Source: Solibacillus daqui (GTDB taxonomy: Bacteria; Bacillota; Bacilli; Bacillales_A; Planococcaceae). Taken from it: DNA of 64,000 bases. Positions 26,407 through 36,096 of this stretch are shown here, in pieces. The notes beneath the pieces are model-generated. The model worked only from the letters and a program-made list of their open reading frames with translations, did no database searches and had not been told where the DNA came from. Position numbers and translations under genes: made by a program. Position 1 is the stretch's first letter. The number at the start of each line of letters is the position of its first letter. The DNA is taken from positions 303,501 through 367,500 of the forward strand of contig NZ_CP114887.1 in the NCBI RefSeq assembly GCF_028747805.1. Reading direction: 5' to 3'.

Positions 26407-28407
26407 TTAAAACAAATCCGAAACTTCACTGCTTGTTACGGGTTTGCTAATGTAGTAGCCTTGTACAATGTCACAGCCGAAGTTTGTTAGAAGTAGTTGT
26501 TGGTCTTCTGTTTCAACACCTTCTGCGACAACGGTTAAGTTCATTGACTTGCCGAGCTGAACCATACCATTTACAAGTTGCTGTGTTTTTTCGGATTTTA
26601 ATGCGCGTGTAAACGTTTGGTCAATTTTTACGATAGAAATTGGCAATAGCTGCATGTAGCGGAATGAACCGTAGCCTGTGCCGAAATCGTCTAGCGCGAA
26701 TACGATCCCTTCGTTTTCGAGTGTACGCATTTGCTTAATGATGCCTTTTTCGGCTTCCGCTTCAAGCGCAAATTTTTCAGTAATTTCAATTTGTATTAAG
26801 TTTGCAGGACAGCCTGTGCGCTCAAGCGTTTCTAAAATTGATTTTGCCATGTTTTTGTCGCGGAATTCACGAACAGAGGAGTTGATGCTTACTTTCAATT
26901 CGTGGCCCGCATTTTTCCATGCGACTGCTTGTTCACATGCGCGTTCAAGCATGAGTGAACCGATATTGTTGATAAGCCCTGTTTCTTCGGCGATTGGAAT
27001 TAACTCGTCTGGTGATACAACCCCGATTTCTTCATCATCCCAACGTACAAGCGCCTCAACTGCAATAATTTCTCCAGATTTTACATCTAACTGTGGCTGA
27101 TAAAGAACATGTAGATTTTTTTGATCTAGTGCCTGTAGTAAACGCTTTTCAACGATCGATTTTCGGTTTAACGCTGCGTGTAATGATTTTGATAATGAAA
27201 GAATGCTATCGCCACCTGCTTCACGTACAGACGCAATCGTAGCAAGTGAGGCTTTCATTAATTGTGAAAATGTTGTTTGGTCTTCTGGGTAGCGTGTAAT
27301 ACCACCACTTAATGATAATGGTACCGCGACATTGTCATTATAAATTGGATTCTGCTGTAAGTAGGTTAAGAAACCTTGTGTAAACCATTCAGGTAATGGT
27401 GTAATGACTACGAATTCGTTTTCATTAATACGAGCCATTGTGCTGTCTTGGAAATACAATTTCATGCGCTTTGTAAATTCAACAACTAGAGATGTACCCT
27501 CTAAATCATTGTGTAAATCTTTAATTGTGTAGAATTTGTCGATGCTTAAATACACGAATGAAAAATGGCGCCCTTCGTCAATCATTTCGGTAATAACTTG
27601 TGCTAAACGGTGAACGTTTATCATGCCTGTTTCTGTATCGATATAGGCGATTTTTTCGAGTTGGAATTGTACCGTCTTGTCTTTAGTTATATCGCGCTCA
27701 ATAAAGATAAATTGATTTTCGTTGGGTGTTGGTCCGAATAGCGGAATGGCTGTTAGGTAAACCCAATAAAGCTGCTCATCTTTCGTGATTTTCTGGACAT
27801 CACCTTGCCAAATTTGTCCGTCTTGTAATGTATTCCAAATGACTTGTGTTACTTTTTCGGATTCCTCAGATGACGGGAATAGCTGCCAAAACGTTTTCCC
27901 AATGACGCGCTTAGGTGTCCAATGACTTGTTTTTAAAAATTGTTGGTTTGTTTCTATGATAAAGCCGTCTTGATCGAGTGTTATTGTCATAAATGAATTG
28001 TGAATACCATTTTTTAAGTCTACTAAATGCTGGTGTTCGGCGTTTACTGAGGCAATTTCGTCAGTGGGTACGCATAATACATAAATGGCCTCTTGACTAT
28101 CGAGTGTTATAGGTTTTGTGTATAGCGTGACAAATTGGACTGTTTGGTGTTTAGTTGTTATCTCAATATCTTGTAAGCAAAGTGGTACGGTGCTTGATAG
28201 AATAGATTCAATCACATCATTCTCGATTTCTGAAAAAAGCGTGTCTTCAACAGATTTCTTTTTTAGTTTCTCTATATCTACTGTTGAATAGTCAAAATGC
28301 TCCAGATTACCTTTGGCGATTGTTCCATTAGGTAATAGAATGAAGGTAGGAAAAGGAGTAACTAGAAATGTGTCAATTTCTGTTGAATAGAGTTGCTCTT
28401 TTGTCAT
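26407..28407 (-). CDS. PAS-GGDEF-EAL protein, probable c-di-GMP phosphodiesterase
   Basis: 666 aa, cytoplasmic. A PAS domain lies around residues 130-245. The GGDEF domain (about 250-400) is degenerate: the active-site loop reads INENEF instead of GGDEF, so cyclase activity is unlikely. The EAL domain (about 415-660) keeps EALVRW, the N in KVSINSS, the DDFGTGYGS loop, KIDQ and AEGVET, so phosphodiesterase activity is likely. The start at 28407 follows AAGGAG. It stands alone with a long untranscribed region upstream. The degenerate GGDEF may bind GTP as a regulator, which is an inference. Confidence 0.9.
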   Translation of the reverse strand: MTKEQLYSTEIDTFLVTPFPTFILLPNGTIAKGNLEHFDYSTVDIEKLKKKSVEDTLFSEIENDVIESILSSTVPLCLQDIEITTKHQTVQFVTLYTKPITLDSQEAIYVLCVPTDEIASVNAEHQHLVDLKNGIHNSFMTITLDQDGFIIETNQQFLKTSHWTPKRVIGKTFWQLFPSSEESEKVTQVIWNTLQDGQIWQGDVQKITKDEQLYWVYLTAIPLFGPTPNENQFIFIERDITKDKTVQFQLEKIAYIDTETGMINVHRLAQVITEMIDEGRHFSFVYLSIDKFYTIKDLHNDLEGTSLVVEFTKRMKLYFQDSTMARINENEFVVITPLPEWFTQGFLTYLQQNPIYNDNVAVPLSLSGGITRYPEDQTTFSQLMKASLATIASVREAGGDSILSLSKSLHAALNRKSIVEKRLLQALDQKNLHVLYQPQLDVKSGEIIAVEALVRWDDEEIGVVSPDELIPIAEETGLINNIGSLMLERACEQAVAWKNAGHELKVSINSSVREFRDKNMAKSILETLERTGCPANLIQIEITEKFALEAEAEKGIIKQMRTLENEGIVFALDDFGTGYGSFRYMQLLPISIVKIDQTFTRALKSEKTQQLVNGMVQLGKSMNLTVVAEGVETEDQQLLLTNFGCDIVQGYYISKPVTSSEVSDLF

Positions 28408-28876
28408 ATATCATTTCTCCTTAATTCGTAAAATAATACTATTATTATAAATAAAAAATGCCCATTAGTCATTAATTAAAAACGTTATTTGTAATAAATG
28501 GGAGGTCTTATAGTATTATTCTACCTGTCTTTTTATTAACGTAAAATTAGTGATGATAGTGAATTGATTTTTCATTAGTAACTAGAAGTCAATTATAATG
28601 TGGGATTAGTACTTTAGGTAATAATTTTATTATATTTCGTGATGTAAATAGTAGTAAAGCTGTTTTGATTTTATTTTTGAAAAACAAGTAAAATGTCTCA
28701 AATGCTTTCGATTGTAACAATCAAATGGCTAATTTTTTTCGAAAATTAGGGGTATACGATTGCTATATTCTAAAAATATGAAATAAATCGTAGTAAAAGT
28801 TTTCTGGAGTTGCGTTACAACGGTAGCTTTACTAAAATAAGAGCATTATGAATTAGTAGGAATTGGAGTAGAAAGA
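28408..28876. other. Long divergent intergenic region
   Basis: 469 AT-rich bases between the EAL gene (minus) and the GNAT gene (plus). It must hold two divergent promoters. I see no gene, convincing RNA structure or strong inverted repeat in it. Confidence 0.7.
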
Positions 28877-29749
28877 ATGAATTTATCGGCAATTACAGTG
28901 TCGCTTCCACTAGATGAAGAAACGTTTGAAGAACTGCACCATTTATGTGAAGTCGCAGAGTGTGACGGGCACGTTTACAATCAGGTGATGAATTTACCAA
29001 TCGCGCGTAGCTATGAATCACGTGGTTTTTATGTGCTTGTTTATGATGATGACAAAAACGAGCTTATTGGTGCGGGAACGGCTATTGATTTAATGGGCTT
29101 AAATACGTACGAGTGGTCCATTTTAGTGGCGCCAATGTATCGCCAACTGGGTGTAGGGAGTGCGATTTTTAATGTGTTAAAGGACGGGATGGCTACACGT
29201 GAAAGTGAGGGCGAACTAGCTTTAACAATAGAAGGTGCTCATTTTGGCAAAGAGTTTTTAAGTAAGCTAGGCTACTTATATAGTTTTTCCGAGGCGACTT
29301 TAGAAGCAAGAGCAGAAGTATTGCAGCAACCGGGAGCAGTAACGCTTCGTCCGTTTATGCAAAAGGATACAGAGGCGCTTGTTGCCATTTTTAGCGAGGC
29401 TTTTGGCGATATGCGTGAGGAATCGTTAGAGCTCATTGATTTCAATACCACAACAGAAGGACTTGTGATGTGGACAGCGGAATTTGCCGATGAGGTAGTT
29501 GGGACGGTGACGACGCGTAAAGAGGGTGAAGTCGAGTGGGTTACAGCGTTTGCTGTCGCACCAAATAAGCAGGGGCAAGGAATCGGTACGCAAATCCTAA
29601 ACATCGTCAAAGATTATGCAATTCGCAACGGTGAAAAAACGATTTTATTAGATGTAGAAATTGATAACGCTGGTGCACTACGGGTGTATGAAAAAGCGGG
29701 CTTCATGAAATCGATGCAGCTAGACTATTATATTTGTTTAGATATGTAA
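28877..29749 (+). CDS. Tandem GNAT acetyltransferase
   Basis: 290 aa with two GNAT folds. The N-terminal copy (1-145) has a degenerate acetyl-CoA loop in LVAPMYRQLGVGSAIFNVL. The C-terminal copy (150-290) has the clear motif A VAPNKQGQGIGTQILNIV and the final YEKAGF motif B. Such proteins acetylate small amines, antibiotics or protein N-termini; the target is unknown. The start has only a modest site (GGAGTAG). Monocistronic. Confidence 0.87.
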   Translation: MNLSAITVSLPLDEETFEELHHLCEVAECDGHVYNQVMNLPIARSYESRGFYVLVYDDDKNELIGAGTAIDLMGLNTYEWSILVAPMYRQLGVGSAIFNVLKDGMATRESEGELALTIEGAHFGKEFLSKLGYLYSFSEATLEARAEVLQQPGAVTLRPFMQKDTEALVAIFSEAFGDMREESLELIDFNTTTEGLVMWTAEFADEVVGTVTTRKEGEVEWVTAFAVAPNKQGQGIGTQILNIVKDYAIRNGEKTILLDVEIDNAGALRVYEKAGFMKSMQLDYYICLDM

Positions 29750-29816
29750 TACGTGTTTAAACGGAGCTGCGTGCGAATAAAACATAACGGATTTTTCGGG
29801 GAATCAACGTTAGAAC

Positions 29817-29857
29817 AACACAACTCGCGCTAATTTCACGCGAGTTGTGTTTTTTTA
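29817..29857. terminator. Terminator between GNAT and helD genes
   Basis: ACACAACTCGCG and CGCGAGTTGTGT form a 12-bp stem with a 9-base loop and a seven-T run on plus. It also sits just past the helD stop on minus. Confidence 0.92.
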
Positions 29858-29863
29858 TAGCGT

Positions 29864-32095
29864 TTACATCAAAAAGGCTTCTTTTGAAGGACCAATTAAA
29901 TAGAGCTCATGCATTGCGCGGGTTAGAGCGACATATAGGAGCTTGCGGTCAATTGGATTGTCGTAATATGGTACATCAAATGACGCGATAATGACGGCAT
30001 CAAACTCGAGCCCTTTTGCTAAATGGCTTGGCACAACGAGTAGCTTTTGCTGATCAATCGCTGAATTTTCGTCCAATATTTGCGCGGGAAAATCGGCTTT
30101 TTCAAGCTGTTTAACGATCGATTTTGCTTCTTTCGTCGTTTTGCAAATGAGTGCAATGGAATGATGGTTGTTCGCTTTAATTTGCTCGACGATTTGGTTG
30201 ATTGTATGGACTTGTAACGCTTGTTGCGCGATAAACTCAGGGGGCTTGCCGTGACGAACAACAGGCTCGACAAGTGGTAAGTCCTCCTCCATTTGTAGTA
30301 GGATTTCATTGGCTACTTGCATAATTTCAATCGTTGTTCGGTAACTTTTTTGCAGTGTAGCATAGGTTGCGCGTGGGAATAAATCGAGCACGGGCTGCCA
30401 ATCGGTTAATGAACGGTAGCTATGGATTCCTTGTGCTAAATCGCCAACCATTGTAAACATATCTGTTTCAAGCCCTGCCTTTAATGCTGCAAGCTGGAAG
30501 TAGCTGTAGTCCTGTACCTCATCAATGAATACGACACGCATTTTCCATGGATCCTCTATACCTTTTACCTTTGCCTGTAAATAATAAAGTGAGGCTAAAT
30601 CTTCTAATGCCCAGCTTTCCTTTTTATGTGCTTGTAGGAAGCTTTCTGTTTCATTTTGGTCCCATTCAGGTGCAATTTCGTATAGTAATTCACGGTTCGT
30701 CACGATATCGCGGTATAGTGTCTTCACTTTTGCCTTTGTGAATTTCTTCATATAACGACTTGCCGTTGTTTTGGCCTCTTGTTTGATTTTTGGGATGCGT
30801 ACATCGCGTTCGTCGATCATTTTGGTTACGGTAAGTCGGCGTTTTTCTGCGTCGCGCATGCCGTTTAGTGCTCGACCAATTGCTTCCTCATAACGCGCGT
30901 TTAATTTTGTTAATACGGCGGTTGTTTTCCGCTTTACCTCGGTTTGGATTATCTTTTTGATTCGTTCAAGGCGTTTTTCGATCGGCATATATTGAAATTC
31001 GACTAAAAACAACTTTTTCAAATGCTCGCCTTTCATAATACGATATTTTTCGATAAAGACATCATCAAAAAGTGTGGCCAATTGTTCTTCATACCGCTGT
31101 AAATAGCGCTGCATCATCAGTTCGTAAAAGGGGCTACCCTTCATTTTAGAAATGTGCAAATCATCGAAATTGGTAGTGATGTTCTCGACGATTTTTTCAA
31201 GCTGTTCATTTGGATTTGTGAGCTTTAGCTTCAGATGTAAGGCGTTTTGTACATAATCGGCATAGGTGGTTTGGCATATTTTATCGACGCCGAGCTCTGG
31301 TAGCACATCCCCAATGTATTCGATAAATAAATTATTCGGTGCTAGAATCATGAGCTGCTCGGCATTAAAATGTTCGCCCATTGTATATAAAAAATACGAA
31401 ATTCGGTGAAGGGCAATAGTTGTTTTTCCTGAACCAGCCGCCCCTTGTACGAGAATTGGTTGGCGGAGGTGCGCACGAATAATTTCATTTTGCTCCTTTT
31501 GAATAGTCGATACGATTTCGGTTAAACGTACATCTGCCTTACCTTCGAGTGCTTCTTGTAACAATTCGTCGTTTGTTGTTAAATCAACGTCTCGGTAATC
31601 GAGAAGCTCGGCTTGCTCAATTTTGTATTGGCGTTTGGCGAATAGATGCCCAGCCTGTTCGTCGCCTCGTACATCATACGTTAATTCACCTAGTCGTCCA
31701 TCATAATACACGTTTGCGACTGGAGAACGCCAATCGACGATAATCGGCTCATGTGTTTCGCTATGAAATAGAGATGTTTTACCGATATAAAGAAATTCCT
31801 CCGGCTCACCTTCACGCTGAAAATGGATGCGCGCGAAATACGGCTTTTGACGAATTGCCTCTAAGCCTTCCTTTTGATCGCGTGCTAATTCGAAAAAGCG
31901 CGTGTTCATTAGAATATTTAAGAAACTATCACTCGAGTCAAGATATTCCACGTTTGACATCGCTGTTTTAATGTTAGCCTGTGCATTTTCAATATCGCTT
32001 TTGGAGCTATGTAAAATGCGGTCCATATACGCAACAGTGTCATTAAGTCGCTTTTGCTCCTGCTTGAAATCCTTTAGCTGCAAATGTTGTTCCAT
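29864..32095 (-). CDS. helD: RNA polymerase recycling ATPase HelD
   Basis: 743 aa, UvrD/Rep-like superfamily 1 protein. An N-terminal antiparallel coiled coil (about 1-90) is the arm that enters the RNA polymerase secondary channel. Walker A is GAAGSGKT at 218-225, Walker B is VVFIDEVQDYS, and motif IV-VI elements include QKSYRTTIEI and LLYVALTRAM. B. subtilis HelD is 774 aa. It releases stalled RNA polymerase from DNA using ATP. I use the ATG at 32095 with GGGGGA upstream; a TTG at 32113 is possible. The gene stands alone. Confidence 0.9.
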   Translation of the reverse strand: MEQHLQLKDFKQEQKRLNDTVAYMDRILHSSKSDIENAQANIKTAMSNVEYLDSSDSFLNILMNTRFFELARDQKEGLEAIRQKPYFARIHFQREGEPEEFLYIGKTSLFHSETHEPIIVDWRSPVANVYYDGRLGELTYDVRGDEQAGHLFAKRQYKIEQAELLDYRDVDLTTNDELLQEALEGKADVRLTEIVSTIQKEQNEIIRAHLRQPILVQGAAGSGKTTIALHRISYFLYTMGEHFNAEQLMILAPNNLFIEYIGDVLPELGVDKICQTTYADYVQNALHLKLKLTNPNEQLEKIVENITTNFDDLHISKMKGSPFYELMMQRYLQRYEEQLATLFDDVFIEKYRIMKGEHLKKLFLVEFQYMPIEKRLERIKKIIQTEVKRKTTAVLTKLNARYEEAIGRALNGMRDAEKRRLTVTKMIDERDVRIPKIKQEAKTTASRYMKKFTKAKVKTLYRDIVTNRELLYEIAPEWDQNETESFLQAHKKESWALEDLASLYYLQAKVKGIEDPWKMRVVFIDEVQDYSYFQLAALKAGLETDMFTMVGDLAQGIHSYRSLTDWQPVLDLFPRATYATLQKSYRTTIEIMQVANEILLQMEEDLPLVEPVVRHGKPPEFIAQQALQVHTINQIVEQIKANNHHSIALICKTTKEAKSIVKQLEKADFPAQILDENSAIDQQKLLVVPSHLAKGLEFDAVIIASFDVPYYDNPIDRKLLYVALTRAMHELYLIGPSKEAFLM

Positions 32096-32389
32096 CGTTT
32101 GTCGTTCCCCCAATCACCTTATAAAGTCAGACTATTATCGTAACAAAAATATGGATAGATATTCAAGTAAAGTTCTAAAAATGGATTGTGATTTCAATGA
32201 TGGTTTGTATGAAAAGTTATTTTAGAGGTAAAAGAATTAAGGGTATTAACAAAATTTATGAGAAGTAATCGGGATTTCATTTACATTTCATTTTACTTTT
32301 GTAAACTATCTCGTATTAAGGTAAGCTAGATTTATATAATAAGCGCTAGTGTGTAACAAAATTAGCATACAATTTTTTGGGGGTTACTA

Positions 32390-33487
32390 ATGAATAAGCA
32401 GTTAGACGAAGTTCAATACGCGCGTGCATTTGCGATGTTTGCCGTATTGTTTGTGCATTTTAGTTCGACAGGTTTAGGGGGGGTTACTCCTGAATCAAGT
32501 ACGTTTTATATATACTCGGCATTCAATACATTAGGGAAGATTGGGGTGCCCGTATTTTTCTTTTTAAGTGGTTTGGTGCTGCTATATAGCTATAATAAAA
32601 GGCCGTTTACAAAGGAAACAATTCTTCAATTTTATAAGAAGCGTTTGAAATATATAATTGTTCCTTATATCGTCATTTCGACTTTTTATTTTGTGGTAAG
32701 TACAGTAAAGTATAGTAGTTTTACATCTGTACCAGCATTTTTGACGGATTTAGGTGAAGCGTTATTATGGGGGAAAGCCTATACGCATTTGTATTTCTTA
32801 TTTGTACTTTTACAGTTTTATTTAATTTTCCCGTTCATATTGTATTTCTTTAAGAAAGTGAAGGTTCGTGTTTCAGTTGTACTAATTGTTTCGCTTGCTT
32901 TGCAGTTTACTTGGTTTTATGTGAACAAAAATTATATACAAGTGGAAGCGCGTGGTTCGTACTTTATGTCGTATTTACCGTTCTTTTTAGTAGGTGCTGC
33001 GATGGGGGCTAATTATGCGCAATTAGATCAATGGTGGCAAACGAACCGAAAAAAAATGACTGCATTTATTGTGACACTGTTTGCAATTGCAGCTGTCAGT
33101 TTGATTGTTGTGGACATCTGGACACGTGCGGGTACATTGGTTAACTATTTACCGTCTACCCCGTATCGTTCGTATATTTTTGATGGACTATGGGTACTTT
33201 TAGGGCTAGCGGGTAGCTTGTTTACGTTATGGTTAGGGAAAGTGGTGATGGCAGTGGACTATGCGCCATTACAGCATTTCTTAAATCGATTAGCTCAATT
33301 GTCGTTTGGTATTTATTTGATTCATCCGTTTTTCTTAATCTATTTCCGCGATTGGCTACCAAATTCAACACCGCTTGTATTCCATGGTTGGCAGTTGTTT
33401 ACCGCATTTGCGATTACCGGCATTTGTTGGGTACTGACGAGTTGGTTAAGTAAGTGGAAAGCTAGTTGGATTATTATCGGTAAATAA
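32390..33487 (+). CDS. Membrane acyltransferase (acyltransferase 3 family)
   Basis: 365 aa with about ten membrane spans and the acyltransferase-3 N-terminal pattern YARAFAMFAVLFVHF (catalytic histidine in FVHF), followed by GVPVFFFLSGLVL and RLKYIIVPY. The family O-acetylates cell-wall polymers, polysaccharides or antibiotics at the membrane. There is no C-terminal SGNH domain as in OatA, so it is the short form. TTGGGGG precedes the ATG. Monocistronic. The substrate is unknown. Confidence 0.88.
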   Translation: MNKQLDEVQYARAFAMFAVLFVHFSSTGLGGVTPESSTFYIYSAFNTLGKIGVPVFFFLSGLVLLYSYNKRPFTKETILQFYKKRLKYIIVPYIVISTFYFVVSTVKYSSFTSVPAFLTDLGEALLWGKAYTHLYFLFVLLQFYLIFPFILYFFKKVKVRVSVVLIVSLALQFTWFYVNKNYIQVEARGSYFMSYLPFFLVGAAMGANYAQLDQWWQTNRKKMTAFIVTLFAIAAVSLIVVDIWTRAGTLVNYLPSTPYRSYIFDGLWVLLGLAGSLFTLWLGKVVMAVDYAPLQHFLNRLAQLSFGIYLIHPFFLIYFRDWLPNSTPLVFHGWQLFTAFAITGICWVLTSWLSKWKASWIIIGK

Positions 33488-33489
33488 AC

Positions 33490-33534
33490 GAAAAGCCTGC
33501 TACATGCTCGAATCGAGTTGTAGTAGGCTTTTTA
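33490..33534 (+). terminator. Terminator of the acyltransferase gene
   Basis: AAGCCTGCTAC and GTAGTAGGCTT stem, with an inner CTCG/CGAG hairpin, followed by a T-run. Confidence 0.85.
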
Positions 33535-33611
33535 TTAATAACAAGACATCATTTCGCGCGAATTGGCACGAAATGTGTATGTCTAATGGCTAACTTTGTA
33601 GAATAGGGGGT

Positions 33612-34634
33612 TTACCATTTTGCAACATGCTCCTCGATACAACCAAGCATTTGCTGGATGTGTAGTGTTGTGCCGTCTTCAAGTCGAATGATGCCGTCAT
33701 AATAGCCGACCATTTGATGCACGGATGACAAAATGACTCTCGCGTTAGTATTTGCGACGCGTTCGAAAAAGGGTGTGAATGTTAAATTAATTTGGTCACT
33801 AAATTTCGAACGAATTGTCCATGGATTCATAAAGTTCGAGCGGTCATATTCGAAGCGTACATCTTCGTGAATTTTAGTCATAATTCCATCAATAAAAATG
33901 GCGTTTTCCGTCATGCCGGTGCCGTCTGTCCATTGTCCTCCAAAGTTTAAGCCGATGCGTTGACCGCGAACAAGTTGTGATGCCATTCCCCAATTCCAAG
34001 TTGACTCACGTGGCCAAATACCACGTCCGTAATCGAGTACGGCGAAGCTTTCTTCAGGAGAAAAGGTAAAGCGGCGTCCACCAATTTTCACGATGCCAGA
34101 CGTTGGCAATGTATGATGCTTTGCCGTAAATTGAAATGTTTGGCGATTCCACGGGATGACGACATTTAAGGATTCATCATCTTGTGGATGCTCAATCGTT
34201 AATTCGGCATGCAAGTGCTCGCCATCAAAATTCGGTGAAATGACCGTTAAATGTGTTACGCCGTTGTAGTAAGTTAGCTGGATAGTTATTTCACTAGTTT
34301 TGTAGCTGACGGTTTCTAATACTTGTGTCGGCATTTTTACTTTTGCGCCAAGTGGTATCACGATTGTTTTTTCGAAATAGCGCTGTGTTTCGTATTCAAG
34401 GAAATAGACGAAGCAAACCGCAGCGTAATCTAAATGGCTAATCGTTGCGGAAAATAAGATTTCCTCGCCATAAACACACCAATAATTCCACTTTTTCTTA
34501 CGCATAAAATGGCCAGATAAATTGCAATCAATAATTGGCTGTCGTGCAAATCCAATTGCCTCTGGATTTAAATTCCCTTTTTTATCGCAAAGAGCTGTTG
34601 GAAGTACTATTTCTCTTTCTGCGTGCTGCCTCAT
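33612..34634 (-). CDS. DUF2804 domain protein
   Basis: 340 aa, all beta-rich with no signal peptide. It matches the DUF2804 layout: an N-terminal FMRKKKWNYWCVYGEEILFSATISHLDYA block, a central PRESTWNWGMASQL stretch and QRIGLNFGGQWTDGTGMTENAIFIDG near the C-terminus. The fold resembles hydroxyneurosporene synthase-like lipocalin-type sheets, and no activity is known. The start at 34634 is followed by the canonical length. It is divergent from the amidase-like gene with a 188-base gap. Confidence 0.85.
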   Translation of the reverse strand: MRQHAEREIVLPTALCDKKGNLNPEAIGFARQPIIDCNLSGHFMRKKKWNYWCVYGEEILFSATISHLDYAAVCFVYFLEYETQRYFEKTIVIPLGAKVKMPTQVLETVSYKTSEITIQLTYYNGVTHLTVISPNFDGEHLHAELTIEHPQDDESLNVVIPWNRQTFQFTAKHHTLPTSGIVKIGGRRFTFSPEESFAVLDYGRGIWPRESTWNWGMASQLVRGQRIGLNFGGQWTDGTGMTENAIFIDGIMTKIHEDVRFEYDRSNFMNPWTIRSKFSDQINLTFTPFFERVANTNARVILSSVHQMVGYYDGIIRLEDGTTLHIQQMLGCIEEHVAKW

Positions 34635-34822
34635 ATAAACTCCCCCTACACAAAGAAAATACCATTGAACTCAGGGCACAATGTTTCGACCGAGCCCAGA
34701 AAGTGTCCTTAAAATGATTGTATCAAACATTTAAGAAAACGGGGGATTTTTACACTTCTTTCATATAACGCACATATTCGAAAAAACATTGTCATACGTT
34801 GTAAAAAAAGAAATGAGGCCAA

Positions 34823-35329
34823 ATGCAAATGCTTTACTATAATCGCCAAGCTGCGGTCGATTATGCAAATTTTTGGTGGGATAAATACAATCCAAGATTT
34901 CCAACGTTTGAGGTGGATTGTACAAACTTCATATCGCAATGCCTCTATGCAGGGGGAGCACCGATGCGCGGCTTTTCGGATCGTGCGCAAGGCTGGTGGA
35001 TGATTGGTAATCCTGAGCGCTGGAGCTATAGCTGGTCGGTAGCACACTCACTGCGATGGTATTTAGAAACCTCGAAAAAAGGGCTTATAGCAACTCGTGT
35101 TTATTCGATTGATGAGCTTGAGATAGGCGATGTTATTTTCTATGATTTTGCAGGGGATGGAAGGATTGACCATAGTACGATTATTACGCGGATTGACAAT
35201 GGCATTCCGTATGTTAATGCGCACACAATGAATAGCAAAAATCGACATTATGCGTATGAGGATTCTTCGGCCTATACCCCTCTAATCGAGTATTATTTCT
35301 TTCACATTAGCGATACGTTTCCCTTATAA
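34823..35329 (+). CDS. Amidase-like cysteine peptidase domain protein (Amidase_6)
   Basis: 168 aa. It starts YYNRQAAVDYANFWWDKYNP, continues DCTNFISQCLYAGGAPM with the putative catalytic cysteine, and has IDHSTIIT containing the putative catalytic histidine, then YVNAHTMN. These are the hallmarks of the Amidase_6 (CHAP/NlpC-like) domain usually attached to spore or wall proteins. Here it is free-standing, with no signal peptide, so a cytoplasmic or mother-cell role is possible. GAGG precedes the start. The substrate is unknown. Confidence 0.85.
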   Translation: MQMLYYNRQAAVDYANFWWDKYNPRFPTFEVDCTNFISQCLYAGGAPMRGFSDRAQGWWMIGNPERWSYSWSVAHSLRWYLETSKKGLIATRVYSIDELEIGDVIFYDFAGDGRIDHSTIITRIDNGIPYVNAHTMNSKNRHYAYEDSSAYTPLIEYYFFHISDTFPL

Positions 35330-35393
35330 ACTCACTATATAATAATGATAAATGATGATAAGATAGAGCTAGTATACGAAGGAGGATATGTCG

Positions 35394-35957
35394 ATGACAG
35401 TATCAGTAAAACAAGCCATTTTAGAGCGCCGTTCAATTAAAAAATTTAATGGACAACTTGTTGGAAAACAAGCGGTTCTACAAATTTTAGATGATGCAAA
35501 ATGGGCACCAAATCACGGCAACCGTCAGCCTTGGCGAGTTGTTGTAGCAACTGATGAAAAATTAGCTCAAGTACATGAGTTATTACGCGATTTAGCGATT
35601 CCAAAATGGCAGGAGCTTTCAGAGGAAACGCTTGCTGCGCAAATGCAAAAATTCACACTTGCGGGGGCTTATGCTTTTGTATTAGTAACAGAAGATATGC
35701 GTCAAAAAGAGCGTCTAGAAGATTATGCAGCGGTCTCTTGTTACTTACAAAACGCACAGTTACTAGCTTGGGAACAAGAAATCGGTACATGCTGGAAAAC
35801 GCCAGGCTTCTTAGATAACCCAAAATTCCGCGAAGCATTACAAGCAAAAGAAAATGAACGTGTCATTGCGATGTTCCAATTCGGTTATTTCGATGAAGCA
35901 ACACCAGCAAAGCCACGTAAAGAATTAGCTGATTTCGTTACCGAATTCGGCGCATAA
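35394..35957 (+). CDS. Nitroreductase-family FMN oxidoreductase
   Basis: 187 aa from the ATG at 35394, eight bases after AAGGAGG; an ATG six bases earlier is too close to the site. Flavin contacts are visible in ERRSIKKFNG and APNHGNRQPWRVVVA, and in GTCWKTPGF near 140. Single-domain nitroreductases of this type reduce nitro compounds, quinones or enones with NAD(P)H. The physiological substrate is unknown. Distinct from the NfrA-type enzyme at the start of the window. Confidence 0.88.
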   Translation: MTVSVKQAILERRSIKKFNGQLVGKQAVLQILDDAKWAPNHGNRQPWRVVVATDEKLAQVHELLRDLAIPKWQELSEETLAAQMQKFTLAGAYAFVLVTEDMRQKERLEDYAAVSCYLQNAQLLAWEQEIGTCWKTPGFLDNPKFREALQAKENERVIAMFQFGYFDEATPAKPRKELADFVTEFGA

Positions 35958-35962
35958 AATCA

Positions 35963-36000
35963 AAATGGAATTCGTAAAATGCTACGAATTCCATTTTTTT
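35963..36000 (+). terminator. Terminator of the nitroreductase gene
   Basis: AAATGGAATTCGTA and TACGAATTCCATTT form a 14-bp stem with a six-base loop and a T-run. Confidence 0.93.
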
Positions 36001-36096
36001 ATTTTTAACTTAATTCAGCAAATTCTTATTGTAAGAAAAGTTGGTATCTTTTTTGTAGTGGGAAAATTGTAATACAAAACTTTTGGAGGGATGTAT

